Below, in pieces: positions 26,116 to 42,297 of a DNA stretch of 64,000 bases. A program made the position numbers and the translations under genes. The DNA comes from Capitella teleta. Its lineage: Eukaryota > Annelida > Polychaeta > Capitellidae. Every line of letters starts with the position of its first letter. Position 1 is the stretch's first letter. The DNA is taken from assembly GCA_000328365.1 (NCBI GenBank), contig KB310318.1, positions 362,401-426,400 on the forward strand, given 5' to 3'. Below the pieces are notes generated by a model. That model searched no databases. It saw nothing but the letters and a program-made list of their open reading frames with translations, and was not told the DNA's origin.

Positions 26116-28605
26116 CAGTGAAGTGTCTGTGTGTTGTAGCACGTTGTTATATACTCCTGCGGTAACAGTATATTGTTTACCTATGCATTAATTAATCCAT
26201 TCAATGATTGCAAGTTTGGAATAAGTATATACTTCGGTTCAGTAATGTTTATAGCTGGTAAAACTATGAATATAACAGTTTTGCGCCATATTCATTAAAA
26301 TAACACACAGCTGTTCAAAACATAGAACTAAGGATCTCAAGGATCGTCAACCTGACCAGTGGTTTTGTGAAGCATTTGAATAATGTCATAATACAAGACC
26401 ATTGGCGCTTTGGCATTGCGCTGCACATTCTGCATATTTCTTATCCGATTCAAGTCAAATTGGCTTTAAGGTATCACAAAGAGATGTGCAGTCTTGTTTT
26501 TGTGAGTTTTTAGCATTACTAATTGTAATAATAGTAATAGTGATTGTAATAATCACTTAAGCGTGTCATTTTGTTTCAATGATGATAAAATCACAATGAA
26601 TCGATCAAAGTGGTTGTTATCTTTGATTAAAATTGGGGCAAAATGACATATTTCATGAATGCAATAATGTATGACTCACCAGGGACAAATGAGCTAATTT
26701 TGATCTGAACAGACTCCATTTATCTATCTTATTGTCTTTGGGGTATAAGATGAGGGCGGAGAAAGGAGGAAGAGAAATGTTTATGGCCCAATAAGGGTCC
26801 TTGAGTTATTAACATTCTCACTTTAGCAATGCGGAGTTCAAGGAAGATGACAGTTGATTAATTTGATTGGACCACCAACTGAATCCGCGATGTTCATTTC
26901 CTTTTCTTTATAGGGATAGAGACCGTGATGCAGTTAGTCTCAAATTATATTTGTACGTGGGACTGTCTCTTTAGTTCCATATACATTTTCAACCACCATG
27001 ACGGAAATATAAAGTGAATTGTCCATGAGAACAAGTATTTCCCCGCACGCATAAGTTGAATATGAACGATTTTAAATGCAGTGTATGTTGAAACAATTGC
27101 TATTCGTATTATACGATATTCAATTATTCAATTGAAATATAATCAACTGGTCAACTAATGCAATTGATCACTTAACGCATGGTTTATTGCTAAGTGAACC
27201 TTCAACTGCATTTAAGAGTTGCTTGAGGCAATGCAATATGTTATCCAAAACACTAATCAATCTGCAAAGTAAGTGTGCCTCCACAGAAGTCTTCTTGCAA
27301 CACCCAATCAATTAGTTCATAATTAAGCATATTTGCAACAGGTGGACAACAATAAAAATACTTCAGATTGATTAATGTCGTCGATCAATGGTTTTAGTCT
27401 TTTAGTTGCAAAACAATTGATTTTGGTGAAAAAAATAAGGCATAATTCTGATTATTGTGCCGAGTGATTAACGATCGCACAATGCATTAGAGCTTTTTAT
27501 TGATTCTGCATGAATAATGGATTCTCGTTTCAATCTTGATATCGACACAATGTGATATGCGATAACCTTAAATTGAAATGTGATAACGTAGAATTATATC
27601 CCCGTAAAAGGTGTGTGTTGTAGGTGCCTAATCGATTGACATTGGTCAACGGACACCAACGTCTGCAGATGTGAGTCACTTGTTGTTTTCAAAGAGCACT
27701 AAAATTGAATTCACAATCATTCTTTTTATGCTTCCGTCATGTAATAGAGCATCAATCTTCATTGGTTATACCCCTTACCACAGATACATATCTCGAAGCT
27801 TTCTTAATTGCTTGTATCGTTTAACATGATCTCAACAATTTCCCAGAATTGTTTTTGTAAATTTCTCAAGCATTTTAGACCATAACAAAGTTAGTGGAAT
27901 TTGATATGCAGCCACGTACCGGATATTTGTCTAAATAACTCATGTGCGCCTGCTAAGGTGAGTCATAAAGCTTATTAATATGTACTTTGATGGCTAAACA
28001 ATTGAACAACATGCCGTATGTACCTATACACACTTCTTTGATCACATAAACATTGAGTTTCGGTTCGCTTGAAGACAACAGCAGTTAGGTAGCATTGCAA
28101 GTGCATGCAAATATCGCTCAACAACCTGTGTTGGACAACATTAGCAAACACTAATATGAGTGAAGGAGAGTAAACACAGCCTTTTTTTTTTTTGCTGGCA
28201 ATCTTGGTTGCAAAATGCACAACCTTGAGACTGATGGGCATTGTGTAGATACACGTGTGCACTGAGCATGTAGTATGACTGTCGCCACCATTAAGGGGAG
28301 CAGCAATTAGCGTGATTCCCTCGTCAGCAATTTACAGCACTTTTTAATTCATACCAAGGCCCCCGTGCTTCACTTAACAGTAGCCATGCCTCGGTGCCGA
28401 CTGCAATCAAATTCCAATCTACCTGGTGTTGGAAAATCTTGCCTCTTTTTGTTCTCTATAGGCAGTCAATCAAGTCCTCATTTACTCATAATTTCTTAAA
28501 TCTAACTATCTGGTCTTGTATATATATCACAGTTTTGCATTGATATTAATAATCACCGTTCTGTTTTTGTTGTAGAGAAATTGGGTCATATTATTTATCT
28601 ATCTA

Positions 28606-28657
28606 CTCAAACTGTTGGTGTTTCATTCTAAAAGACCTAAAGTTTCAACAGTTTGAG
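28606..28657. repeat. 12-bp perfect inverted repeat, 28-nt spacer
   Basis: CTCAAACTGTTG (28606..28617) and CAACAGTTTGAG (28646..28657) can form a hairpin. A few wobble and AT pairs extend the stem inward to about 18 bp. Outward pairing fails, so a canonical microRNA precursor is unlikely. Confidence 0.5.
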
Positions 28658-30008
28658 GGTTGACTATTTAAGGTTCTGTTCAACTTGTTTAGAGTAAAGT
28701 CATTCAACTGGCACGATATGATGTGTGAAACATATAATTCACAATGGTAGGATAATGCACTGTATGTTTCACGATAATACTATATTTTTAAATATTGATC
28801 TCACACACGTTATCAATATATCTTATCAACATAAAAATGATTAAGCTAGACGAGAATGCATTGGCATAAACATCGCATGTTCCGTAAGTATTCACGATAT
28901 CGATATGCAAGCTTCAGAGTAGAAAAAAAGGCCATCTAATTTCATACGGTAGGGTTAATTAATCATGTTCCTTATCAAGATGTACCGAGTAACCCGTTTG
29001 CATAATCATTCGACCTAGAAGAAGGCGTCTGACATTGTGGGGGCAGTCGTGAAGGAATTACGACCTCCTAATTTCCTGGTTACAAGTTTTCAGGCCAGAG
29101 CGGGCTGTACAAATGCAAGAAACATCTTATCACCAAAGATCAAAGGGGGTCACAAGAGTTGTAGGCAAACAAAGACTACTCTTGGTCAGACAAGTTTATG
29201 GCCCTTCAGATGCGTTTTGCACAAACTTGGTGACCCTCGTGTGCTGGGTCGGCAGTCTGAATGGGAACCCTCTCTAACTCACTCTCGTGGTCTCTATGAT
29301 TCAGGTCAGTTTAACCAAACTTGTGCAACATTCGAGTGAGTCTTCGTCACAATCCCAAATTGATTGCAACATTGAGTGATCACACAACGGCTGGTGATAT
29401 CAGTGAAGTACAAAAGCACAAAAGCTATTTTGACTTCAAATGTTCCTATAATTAGCAAACTATGTCACAGGTCTTTGATTGTGATGGCACGGGCCTAAAG
29501 GGTATTGCTTTTTCATATCCGCATCTTTTGAGACGATTGAAAGGTCAGAGACTGCAATGTCTATCAATCATCCATGCAATACGGTCCTCACTTTAAGTGC
29601 TTTGATAAAATGCCCTGCACAGCACTAATTAATATTGTCTATAAGTCATTAATCATTCCAACCCTTCAACCTGTAAACACATAAACATTGAAACTAAACT
29701 TATGGTACGCACGGTGTCACCTGGTATAACTAGTTGATTCACACGTAATGTAATAATTTGTGAGGGCAATCCCCTCATTGTGGAAGATGACCATACTCAG
29801 AAGGAAGGTTAATGAAGGAGAGGAAACAAAGAGGAAGAAGAAGAGATTTGATTTGCTACAAGATTTATTCCATATAGCCATGTCTTAAAGTGGACGCACA
29901 TGTATAATAGACAAAATGTTTTTGAAATATACCACTAGAAATGAAAGGTAATACAGAGTTTCGCACCCAACCATGAAGAACAACAAAATATGAGCGATTC
30001 ATTCTGCT

Positions 30009-30013
<5 letters not shown>

Positions 30014-30041
<28 letters not shown>
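30014..30041. repeat. A28 homopolymer
   Basis: Twenty-eight consecutive A residues. Confidence 0.9.
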
Positions 30042-30047
<6 letters not shown>

Positions 30048-30571
30048 TGAAATGAAGCACTTCATGGACTCTTTTCACATTATGTACATTAGTTATGCAA
30101 TTATAATACATTTATTCTTAATTTTTATTGGGTTTTCTTGAGGTAGAGTATGAATACAAATCTAATATGATCTTAAATTTACTAAAAGACTGTTTCGAAT
30201 TTTAATAAGTTCATCTGTTGTATTTTGTTCTTCGATTTCTTCTACCCAAAAATGTACTAATGTAAAGCAAAAATGAATCTATCTTAATTATTATAGGTAC
30301 TGTTTTCACAAATACAGTCATAAAATTAGCGAAGAAGTTTACCCTTTTTCAGATTTGATAAATGTGGAGAAATTTTACCATAGTTCATTCTATTAGATCA
30401 GGTAGCATCGTCACAGAAACACAGAAAATAAATTACACAGGTAGAACTGACGAAATTATCTTTGTTAATACAACCTTCAATTAAACATTTAAAATTATGC
30501 TTCATCTTTAAACCTACTGCTGTTACCCTGGGTTAAATTACTAATCTAAATGAAAATTTTAAGTATTTATA

Positions 30572-30577
30572 TTTATT
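30572..30577 (-). terminator. Candidate poly(A) signal AATAAA of the Hox7/8 gene
   Basis: This is the first exact AATAAA I find on the minus strand below the stop codon. It implies a 3' UTR of about 1.04 kb. Variant signals nearer the stop cannot be excluded. Confidence 0.3.
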
Positions 30578-30594
30578 GTGGGCTACCAAACAGA

Positions 30595-30623
30595 TGACGT
30601 CACGTAAGACAGTGATGACGTCA
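30595..30623. promoter_or_regulatory. Twin perfect CREs 21 bp apart
   Basis: TGACGTCA occurs at 30595..30602 and again at 30616..30623, each preceded by GA. The 21-bp spacing is two helical turns, so both would face the same side of the DNA. They sit about 1 kb past the Hox stop codon, just before the candidate poly(A) signal. They could be a downstream enhancer or promoter element. Confidence 0.5.
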
Positions 30624-31619
30624 TATTAGGATGAGAAATTTCTTTGGAATTCAGCCAACATTCAACACTCAGTCAAAGGTTCTATTTTCGGAAAATTAAA
30701 GTTTTAAATCTCGGAACAGTTTTTGCTTTACATTCACAAAGCAATATAGTTTCATGGACATAATTAGCATATTGCACCAGAGGAAAATATGATACAAATG
30801 AGAGAATGAGAGAGATAGAGAGAGGGAAAAGAGAGAGAAACAGGATGTACACATTCACTTCTTCAATACATCAGTCATTTCAAAGTATTGATTTTAAAGC
30901 TGCTCAGGGGCGATTCAAACGTCAGAACAAAGATATTGAGACCGATATTGGTGATGGAAATATGTTGATGAAATGGTATGCAATGATTTGTTATAATGTA
31001 TTTAAAGATGCCCCTATTATTGAATCCTGTGTCTTTTTTTAAAATTGTATAATAATAATAATGATTGAGTTAGTTGGTAGACGTTCACTGTGTACTAACA
31101 TTGCAATGAGTATGACGGTTCAGTATTCAGGACATTGTGCAACATGTCTGGACAAGTGCCAAATAAAACTGAAGGCAATTTTTGGCATCAATCCAAAAGT
31201 ATTTTCAATCATGCTAAACAAACAAAAAACTAAAAAAAAATATAGGAGATGATAATATCTACAATGTTTCTAAAAGACCCACAAACATGAGTATTATGGA
31301 AAACAAGCATTAATTAGGTCATGACCTGACCTTAATTTACGAGCTGAGTGACCTAGATAAAAAAAATGCAATAACTTAGAAATTGGACAAAAAAAGTAAC
31401 AAAAATGCGAACACAGTCTGTACAAATATACACAACAAGACATACACACTCCACACAAGATTATGAAAACAAAATAATACGTTCACTCATTGACATCATG
31501 ACACAATTACCCTTCTGATTAACCCCCCATTGTTTCTGCAATGGAGACGGTGTGTTCATTTCACACATGCATCACCCCCAAGTGCATATTGGGCAGTTCC
31601 ATTGACAAGATCAGCACAT

Positions 31620-35617
<3,998 letters not shown>

Positions 35618-35623
35618 TGCGGT

Positions 35624-35629
35624 TCACAT
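35624..35629 (-). promoter_or_regulatory. Minimal start-stop upstream ORF (ATGTGA)
   Basis: ATG is followed immediately by TGA and ends six nucleotides before the Hox ATG. Start-stop elements of this kind are known to hold ribosomes and damp translation in other genes. Function here is inferred; the sequence itself is clear. Confidence 0.5.
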
Positions 35630-35641
35630 CCACAGGACAAG

Positions 35642-35662
35642 TCACAATTCCATTGCAAACAT
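35642..35662 (-). other. Upstream ORF 1 in the Hox 5' leader (six codons, MFAMEL)
   Basis: ATG at 35662 runs to TGA at 35644..35642. It contains two ATGs and is in the same frame as the Hox ORF. If it is transcribed, scanning ribosomes would meet it before the Hox start codon. Confidence 0.5.
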
Positions 35663-35770
35663 TAAAGTCCCTTCCTATCGCTTCACCGAGCTGTGAGAGC
35701 AGTGCGCGCGACACAGCCGTCTGAAATGATTTGTAGGCCGACACTTCGAAACCTCGTGCGCGAGAGCTGG

Positions 35771-35794
35771 TGACGTCACGATTCTTCGACCAAT
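35771..35794. promoter_or_regulatory. CRE (TGACGTCA, 35771..35778) and CCAAT motif (35790..35794)
   Basis: A perfect palindromic CRE sits 12 bp from a CCAAT box (CGACCAATGAGAG on the plus strand), about 155-175 nt upstream of the Hox start codon. Both are common proximal promoter motifs (CREB/ATF and NF-Y). Spacing to the start codon suggests they belong to the Hox promoter, but an antisense transcript is also possible. Confidence 0.45.
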
Positions 35795-35866
35795 GAGAGC
35801 GCTTGAACCTGAAGCCACTGCGCAGCCTGCTCCGCAAATGCTGAGCGTTGTGGCTTGGCCGGCGTC

Positions 35867-35872
35867 TATATA
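35867..35872 (-). promoter_or_regulatory. Candidate TATA box of the Hox7/8 gene
   Basis: On the minus strand the sequence reads GGTATATAGACGCC, about 250 nt upstream of the start codon in a locally GC-rich stretch. A start site about 30 nt downstream (near 35840) would give a 5' UTR of about 220 nt. The CRE and CCAAT motifs below would then lie inside the UTR, so an alternative TATA-less start nearer 35740 is equally possible. Confidence 0.35.
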
Positions 35873-35929
35873 CCTCAGTGAAGAGCTGGCTTCTTCTGCG
35901 CTCCTGCTCTCTCTCAATCAACTAAGGGG

Positions 35930-36984
35930 AGCTGGGCTCCACAACACGGTTGAAAGCTCCACTGATGGCTTCAGTCAAGATGAGCATCAATCACTTACTT
36001 CTGCCATTCAATATTGTACATCTTTTTGACTTATAAAATCAACCGCAATCATGCCTGTTATGCACAGAAGACGACAGAAACTGTAAAATTGCATCCTCTA
36101 TAGTCTATATGCACTATTATTGATTTAGGTAGGGTTAAAACTTGGCAAACAGTCAAATCATGAAGAAAAAATATCTCCCAGGTGATGCAATAACCTACCC
36201 AGTAACAAATTAAGTACATGACTACAAGTACATGCCAATGATGTTCACAACACAATGAAGCACCTCTCCTCACTATATACCCAATAACCTTTGCTCTTGG
36301 AGCTATAACAAGAGCCTTGACATTATGAAGGACATTATGGGGATCAGTAAAGAGAGATTGTTAGCATTGCCAGATCCAAGAAAGTGCTGTTCTACACAAA
36401 TCGCAGAGATTCCATTGACTCAAGAGCAATATATAGATAGATGAAAGCATGTTCTCCATAATGCATGTTAGTGTATCATACATGCAATACAATGTTTCCC
36501 ATAATATAAGGCGTTCTTCTGCAGCAGAATTACTAGTCTACATCAGATCGGCCGCAAAAGTCAATTTAAGCCCTGTTCCATACGTAGAGTTTATGCTTGT
36601 TTCATGGTCGTGTTTATTGCTGTTTTACGTGGAGTTGATCCGCACACCGCAGCCATGACCTTGAAGCTTAGGGTTTTGATCATGTGAGCAAATTCAATGC
36701 ATGGATTATTTTGTGTTTGTTTTTATTCCAGGTCCCATACCTGTTGCTCATGAAGGAATACTACAAAATAAAGTGAAATACATGTGAATAAATGAGGTCA
36801 TTAAACCATTGTGAATTATATGTTTGTAAATAGGAATTAATACTTGGGGTGATGGCTACACAGCGTGACAAATCATATATTACAAAAAAAATGAATACTA
36901 ATGATCATAACTCAGAACAGGATACTACAAAGACTTTTTAAGTAAAAGCCATATTAAGAACCCAAGTTGGAGGCAGTTAGCGTT
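35930..36984. other. Upstream flank of the Hox gene
   Basis: No gene or clear motif cluster is seen; base composition returns to AT-rich by about 36.0 kb. Confidence 0.4.
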
Positions 36985-37008
36985 CACTACTGATACTAAG
37001 CAAGCCAG

Positions 37009-37046
37009 AGGCAGAGCCAGAGGCAGAGCCAGAGCCAGAGGCAGAG

Positions 37047-37083
<37 letters not shown>

Positions 37084-37320
37084 CAAAGCCATAGCCAAAA
37101 ACCAGAGACAAAGCCAGCGTCATTAGTTATCAGTTATTAGTTATTAGCTGCAGCCATAAGCCGTTAGCCATAGTCATAAGCCGTTAGCCAGAGTCATTAG
37201 CCACAGCAACAACGAAAGTGTCAGAAACTGCAACAATATCATCATCATCATCATCAGCATCACCAACAACACTAACACAACAGCAACAACATTATCAGCA
37301 GCATCAGCAACAACAAACTC
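37009..37320. repeat. CCAGAG/CAGAGC hexanucleotide repeat and degenerate minisatellite
   Basis: A hexanucleotide array (37009 to about 37090) passes into TTAGTTATTAG-like units. A 20-bp unit (CATAAGCCGTTAGCCA core) follows, repeated at 37155 and 37175. CAT/CAA-rich triplets continue to about 37320. Confidence 0.85.
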
Positions 37321-37346
37321 CTAATTATCTAATTTCCGATTCTCTA

Positions 37347-37547
37347 AATCTAGTTTGGTCGGTATGACTGGCTGGCTGAAATCCTATGCCGATCAGGGAA
37401 GTCGTGGTCCCGGGTTCGAGACCCGATCGTGCCACAGGCGTTAAGAGTAGGGGGATACCTTGGTCTCGGGCCTTCTGCTATGGCGCCCGTATCATCCGAA
37501 TGGGTTGGGTGGAGCCGTAAAACCCCATCAGGTCTCATGCCTCATGT
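37347..37547 (+). mobile_element. tRNA-derived SINE
   Basis: A pol III B box (GGTTCGAGACC, 37413..37423) sits inside GGGTTCGAGACCCG; a degenerate A-box region lies near 37366-37382. The body of about 200 bp is flanked by near-matching segments, CTAATTATCTAATTTCCGAT upstream (37321) and CTAATTATGTAATTATCCGA downstream (37548), which look like diverged target-site duplications. It is not an intact tRNA gene: no acceptor stem pairing is visible and extra sequence follows. The family was not identified. Confidence 0.6.
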
Positions 37548-37801
37548 CTAATTATGTAATTATCCGATTTCTGATTATCTCACTGGAGCAAGAACAAACA
37601 CTGAGATACAACGTCATGGAAGAGTCCCAGGCCTCCCAAGAATATTTCCTTTCTTGGGTGACAGAGACGTCGAGAGACCGAACTCAGAAATTCATAATCT
37701 TCATAAATGACGTGTTCTGGTATTATCACCAAACCGGAATTGCTTCCATTTCTCTGATAAGAATCGGGAAATGTGAGTTCACGAGAACCCCATGCAGCGG
37801 C

Positions 37802-37850
37802 TTCTTTTTTCTTTTTTTCCTTTTTTTTTTTTTCTTTTTTTTTCTGTGGT
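37802..37850. repeat. T-rich polypyrimidine tract
   Basis: Runs of T broken by single C residues, about 250 bp past the SINE. Confidence 0.8.
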
Positions 37851-38388
37851 TCCTTATTTGAACTGGGTAGGCCACTCTTGGAATACGAATGCCCCGATTA
37901 ACAGCGAATTGGATTTTGTCGACTGAATTTCCCACATGGTGCGCGAAAACTAAGTACTTGATACTTGCACCAAATCAATACTGTACTTCTGTGTAATTTT
38001 TTTATTGGTCCAATTTTTGTTATTTGCACATGCAATTGAACATTATCAATTTCCTTATAAGTTATGGTGAAACTTATATATTGTGAATGCATATTCTCAG
38101 TCTCAGAGCCCTCTTCATGTTGATCATTGCTTGCATTATGAAGGCATTTGACCATGAAGTAATGCAATTCAACACTTGTACATAATGTACACTTTATATG
38201 CATTGCACCATACGCCGTCCCTCTCCATTTATTTATGCAACAGTGGGGGACTATCCCCGGTCCAGAAAAAAAAAAAGATTCCAGGGAATGCACCCTCCCC
38301 CTACTTCACCCCCTCCGGAAGATCAAAGAACAAGCATCTCATTTCCATTCTCGTTCCCTTAATCTATGACCAAGCAGGCTTTGAGGTC

Positions 38389-38401
38389 TGACCTTTGACA
38401 T
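38389..38401. promoter_or_regulatory. DR1 nuclear-receptor-like site
   Basis: TGACCTTTGACAT is a near-consensus DR1 (HNF4/COUP-TF/RXR type). The identical 13-mer recurs at 48975. Confidence 0.4.
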
Positions 38402-38812
38402 GGCCCATTTTAACCTGCTAATTGGGTCATGAGCCTGACGGACAAACTCGATGAGTTTGCAGATTTATGACGAGCGAAGGGTCGAGAGGACGATGGCTTA
38501 AAACCAAATAAGGGAAGAGATGTATGCCTCCCCTCCTCTTTCCTCTACCTCGCGCGCTTTCCGTGGAAAAGAGGCTTAAGAAAAGACTTAAAAACTAGAC
38601 ATCGATAGATGGTCATAGACTACACGGAGCCCTTCGAGAAAAAAAGGGGAAGAAAATGCGATATCGAATTTGCCTTTTGTTGGGGTGTGCCGTCTAATCA
38701 ATATACATGGAGAGTAGGCGCGCGTGTGTGTATGCTTGTCATATGCGCTTATCAAGAGAAATTGTAGATATTTGTTCGCATTAGGTTTCGGTTGCTATGA
38801 CTCAGATGTATT

Positions 38813-38826
38813 GTTGCTATGGAAAC
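38813..38826. promoter_or_regulatory. RFX/X-box-like site
   Basis: GTTGCTATGGAAAC, with a further half-site (GTTGCTATGA) 22 bp upstream. Confidence 0.45.
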
Positions 38827-38829
38827 GAT

Positions 38830-41480
38830 AGTGCTGAATGTTCAATATTACCTAATATACGCTATCCCGATTAATGCCTAATTTAACGACATTTTTGTCA
38901 ACAATATACCAATAGAACAGCCATAAAATGACCTCGTAGCCAAAAATCAACCGATGTTGAGTAGCCCGTTAAGCGACACCGTGGCCTAAAAATGAGGTTA
39001 TCTGAAACTTTGATTTTATGCCCGGTTAACAGTCAAATAAGAGCCAAAAGAGAAGATTTGCAAAAACATAAATAACCGGGGCACGCGTGTGTGTCAAATC
39101 TTCCTTATATCAATTTAATGGACATCATTACACTTGTCTACACGAACTAGACGATGTGCTAATTACACTAAAATCTAACAGATGTACGAAGACCATCAAG
39201 CGTTGTTTATAGCATATCCACGGGCGACGCTGGTGTTTCGTAAATTTACACTCATTTTTAAGAGTTAAGACTCCGGCTCTTGTGCTGCGAACGAAGGGGT
39301 GGACATCGCCGGTGACCCCCCCTGGCTCTTATCACCCTCGCGAAATCTGGGATCTGCCCACATCACGTGACCTTTGTCGTCACAGCTGGGTTGGGATCGG
39401 CATCTGCTTAATGTGGTATTATTCTTCTCGATTTGGTGAACAGTAATTCATCTCTCGGAAAACCCTCCGGCAACGTGAGGAGGTCCGGCAAACAAAATGC
39501 TCGATACGCCTTTTTTTTAGCTTGAGTTTTTTAAAATGACAACCGTTTTCGTTATTGAGATGTTCTTTCGGTGGGTTCAAATAAGTGCAAAAAATAAACA
39601 TTTCGAAGGAGGCTTCACACTTTTTTGTCTGCATTTTCGTTTCGTTTTGTTTTGGGTTTTTTTTTTTGTTGCTTGATTTTATTTAATTTTTATTTATTTG
39701 AATTTATTTTGAATCTTAATGGATATTGGTTGAATATTTTGTAATAATAAAAATAAACGATCATGAAATAAAAATAAATCTCCAATGAATGGGCAATTGT
39801 AGCTGTAATTAAATTAATTTATTATGCCATATGAATTGTAAAAACATGTGATATTTTACACTTATTTACTAGTCAATCATTATAATGCGAATTTCAATAT
39901 ACAAATTTGGATGTTAAATACTTTGTATATTTTATACGAATTTGTATTCAAATTGTCAATATTTATGAACACTGATTATTCAATACAAACTCATCATAAT
40001 ATTTATTTGTTTTCCCTCACTGTAACATAACCTCACAGAATTATAATTTAATTACAAATAAAAAATATATAAAAAATACGAAAGACAATTTGAAACGGGT
40101 TGAAATATAAATTTCGTCCGAAACCTGAATGAACGTAAACGAAAATTTATTCTGAAGAAAAATGTGAAGTATTGTATAAAACTATAGAAACAATGCCAAG
40201 GCTATTAATTTCTCCGAATCTCCAGACACAATTCCGATTTGTCACATTGAATCGATGCGACATAACTTAAATTGAGCTGCATATAATATTATATTGTGTA
40301 AACATAAATATTGCTCATAAATAAAACGAAAATAATGCATATAGACAAATTGAGATATATTATCGACAGAAACCAAAGCAAACTCCTTCGTTTCTCCCTA
40401 TGAATTGAGTTACATAATTATAATATTAATCACAGCATATACAGCACTATCATATATACAGCATTATCATTACAACCGTCATGTCATTCGGGAATATCAA
40501 CTACAATTTAAATTCTAGGTAATTGATGTGAAGAAATCAGTTTACAGAATAAATGAATGAATAAATAAATAAATAAATAAAAAAATAAATAAAAAAATAA
40601 ATAAATAAACAATAATTATATTCTTTTATTTCGATAGGAACAAACCCAGACATTACAATCTATAATAGAAGCAACTCTCAGTCAATAGATTCTCACGTGT
40701 GACAGTAAAAAGAAAAGAAAAGAAAAAAGTCGAGAAAAAAAAAAAAAAAAGGCAAAAAGGCGCAGCCAGACAATGAAATGCATGCACACATGTAAGGTGA
40801 CACGAATTGACGGAGAAATGCCAGAGGCAAAGCATGGCAATAACCTGCACGAAGCAACATGTGAATTGCGTGCAAATGATAATACTATGGACCCCATCGA
40901 AATTGACCTACTACGGAATAATATAATTTGATGCTGATTACTTATGCATGTATGGATTAATTGTTAATTCGTTTTGCATGATGGATAAATGAGGGACAGT
41001 AAGAGCAAAGGGAGGAGGAGGAGAGAACGTTAATAAGATTCGAAACGGAGATAAAATTACATAATTAATGAGTTATTTTAACCTTGTCTATTGGCATTCA
41101 TATAGCCCAGCCATACACTTCAAACAAACCACGTTTTTATGCACTGCATATCATTCAGGTTTGCCCCCCAAAATACCCCGTCATGATCAGTAGAAGTTCG
41201 CAAGAAAAGAAAGAAAAGAAAGACATCTTAATTGACAGAAACCATGGATCATTTTGCGTTTTTATCTCACGAAATTACCGACAGGAAGCCGCAACCGGCG
41301 GAGAAACAATGATCATTTATTTACAATGCGCTGCATGGTGATGGAGACGAAATACAGAAAGGAAGAAATCCGCTTTTATCTAGCGTATGAAAGAAGATAT
41401 TCTCTACATCTTTTTCGCTTTTTTTTTCTCTTCAAGGAAGGAAAAAAGATCCCGCTTTTCATCCACGCCGGGCTACGGAG
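38830..41480. other. Intergenic, no gene seen
   Basis: AT-rich, with a TAAA/TAAAT microsatellite at about 40553-40612 and a TFE/MITF-like ATCACGTGAC near 39363. Confidence 0.4.
40553..40612. repeat. TAAA-type microsatellite
   Basis: Repeated AATA units with two A-run interruptions. Confidence 0.85.
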
Positions 41481-41760
41481 CTAAATCACGCGATATGAAA
41501 AGCTCCTATGGGGAAGAGAGGGGAAAATCGCGGCTAAAAGCTTACAAAGAGGTCAGCGCAGAGCTCGCTGCGCGCATAAATCAACGCGCCAGCCAATCAG
41601 CGCGCTGCAAGCCACCGTTGTCATGGTAACGTGACCTTGGCCGCTCCGCGTTGCTTAGAAGCCTTTTCGGAGGATTTTCAGTTCATTTCTGCGGCGAGAA
41701 TACAACTTTTGCTGCCTGGAAAATGCTGGATATGCCCACCTCCGGTCAGGCATAAGGTCA
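41480..41760. promoter_or_regulatory. CpG-rich promoter- or enhancer-like block
   Basis: A locally CpG-dense stretch in AT-rich DNA. In 66 bp it packs a Hox-PBX-like CATAAATCA (41575..41583), CCAAT (41593..41597), the X-box GTTGTCATGGTAAC (41617..41630) and an ERR-like TGACCTTGG (41632..41640). A half X-box follows at about 41650. No coding gene is seen on either side, so a noncoding transcript start or a distal enhancer are both possible. Confidence 0.4.
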
Positions 41761-42297
41761 TCCGGTCAGAATATTGCATTTTTTTTTCTCATCGGGCTGA
41801 GATGAACTGTCCATCACCGCCCGTCATCGATATTGCATCGCGGTGTAATCCAGCGAAGAGGAATTTTTACATCAAAAACCCGCTGCTTTCCATTGAGGGG
41901 ACAATGTTGTGGAGATGAAGGCATCATTACGAATCCAAGTTATAAATGCGCCATTATATCCCAAACATTTTCTTGCTTTGCTCGTGCCTGATATATTACA
42001 ATGGCACCAGATACCCACATTCCCAGTACCCTGTTTACATTTAAGCATTAGCTTATAAGATGGTTGACAATTTTAATGAGTATAATATTATAACCCCATA
42101 TTCTTCACGCTTATGTGAACATAGCGAATGCTATGCATTTTTCTTCGTACTCTTGAAGCTACACAGAAGAGAGGTATGCATAGTGATGATGGGAACATAT
42201 AAGATTATCTAGGTAACGAAATTTAGGTTTATTTTGAATTAAATAAAGGGAACAGTTTTGAATGAATCATTTTATTAAAGTACTCGTAGATATAAAA

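Larger units (their letters stand above)
25560..30570. other. Intergenic DNA 3' of the Hox gene, no gene seen
   Basis: Contains a three-unit ACAATTACAGT repeat at 26085..26115, a 12-bp inverted repeat at 28606-28657 and an A28 tract at 30014..30041. Homeodomain-type TAAT/ATTA words are frequent around 26.5-27.6 kb, as expected in AT-rich DNA. I note no X-box in this stretch. Confidence 0.45.

Noticed and set aside
37381-37440. tRNA gene suggested by the B box
   Set aside because: No cloverleaf or acceptor stem; the flanking duplications and extra body fit a SINE.
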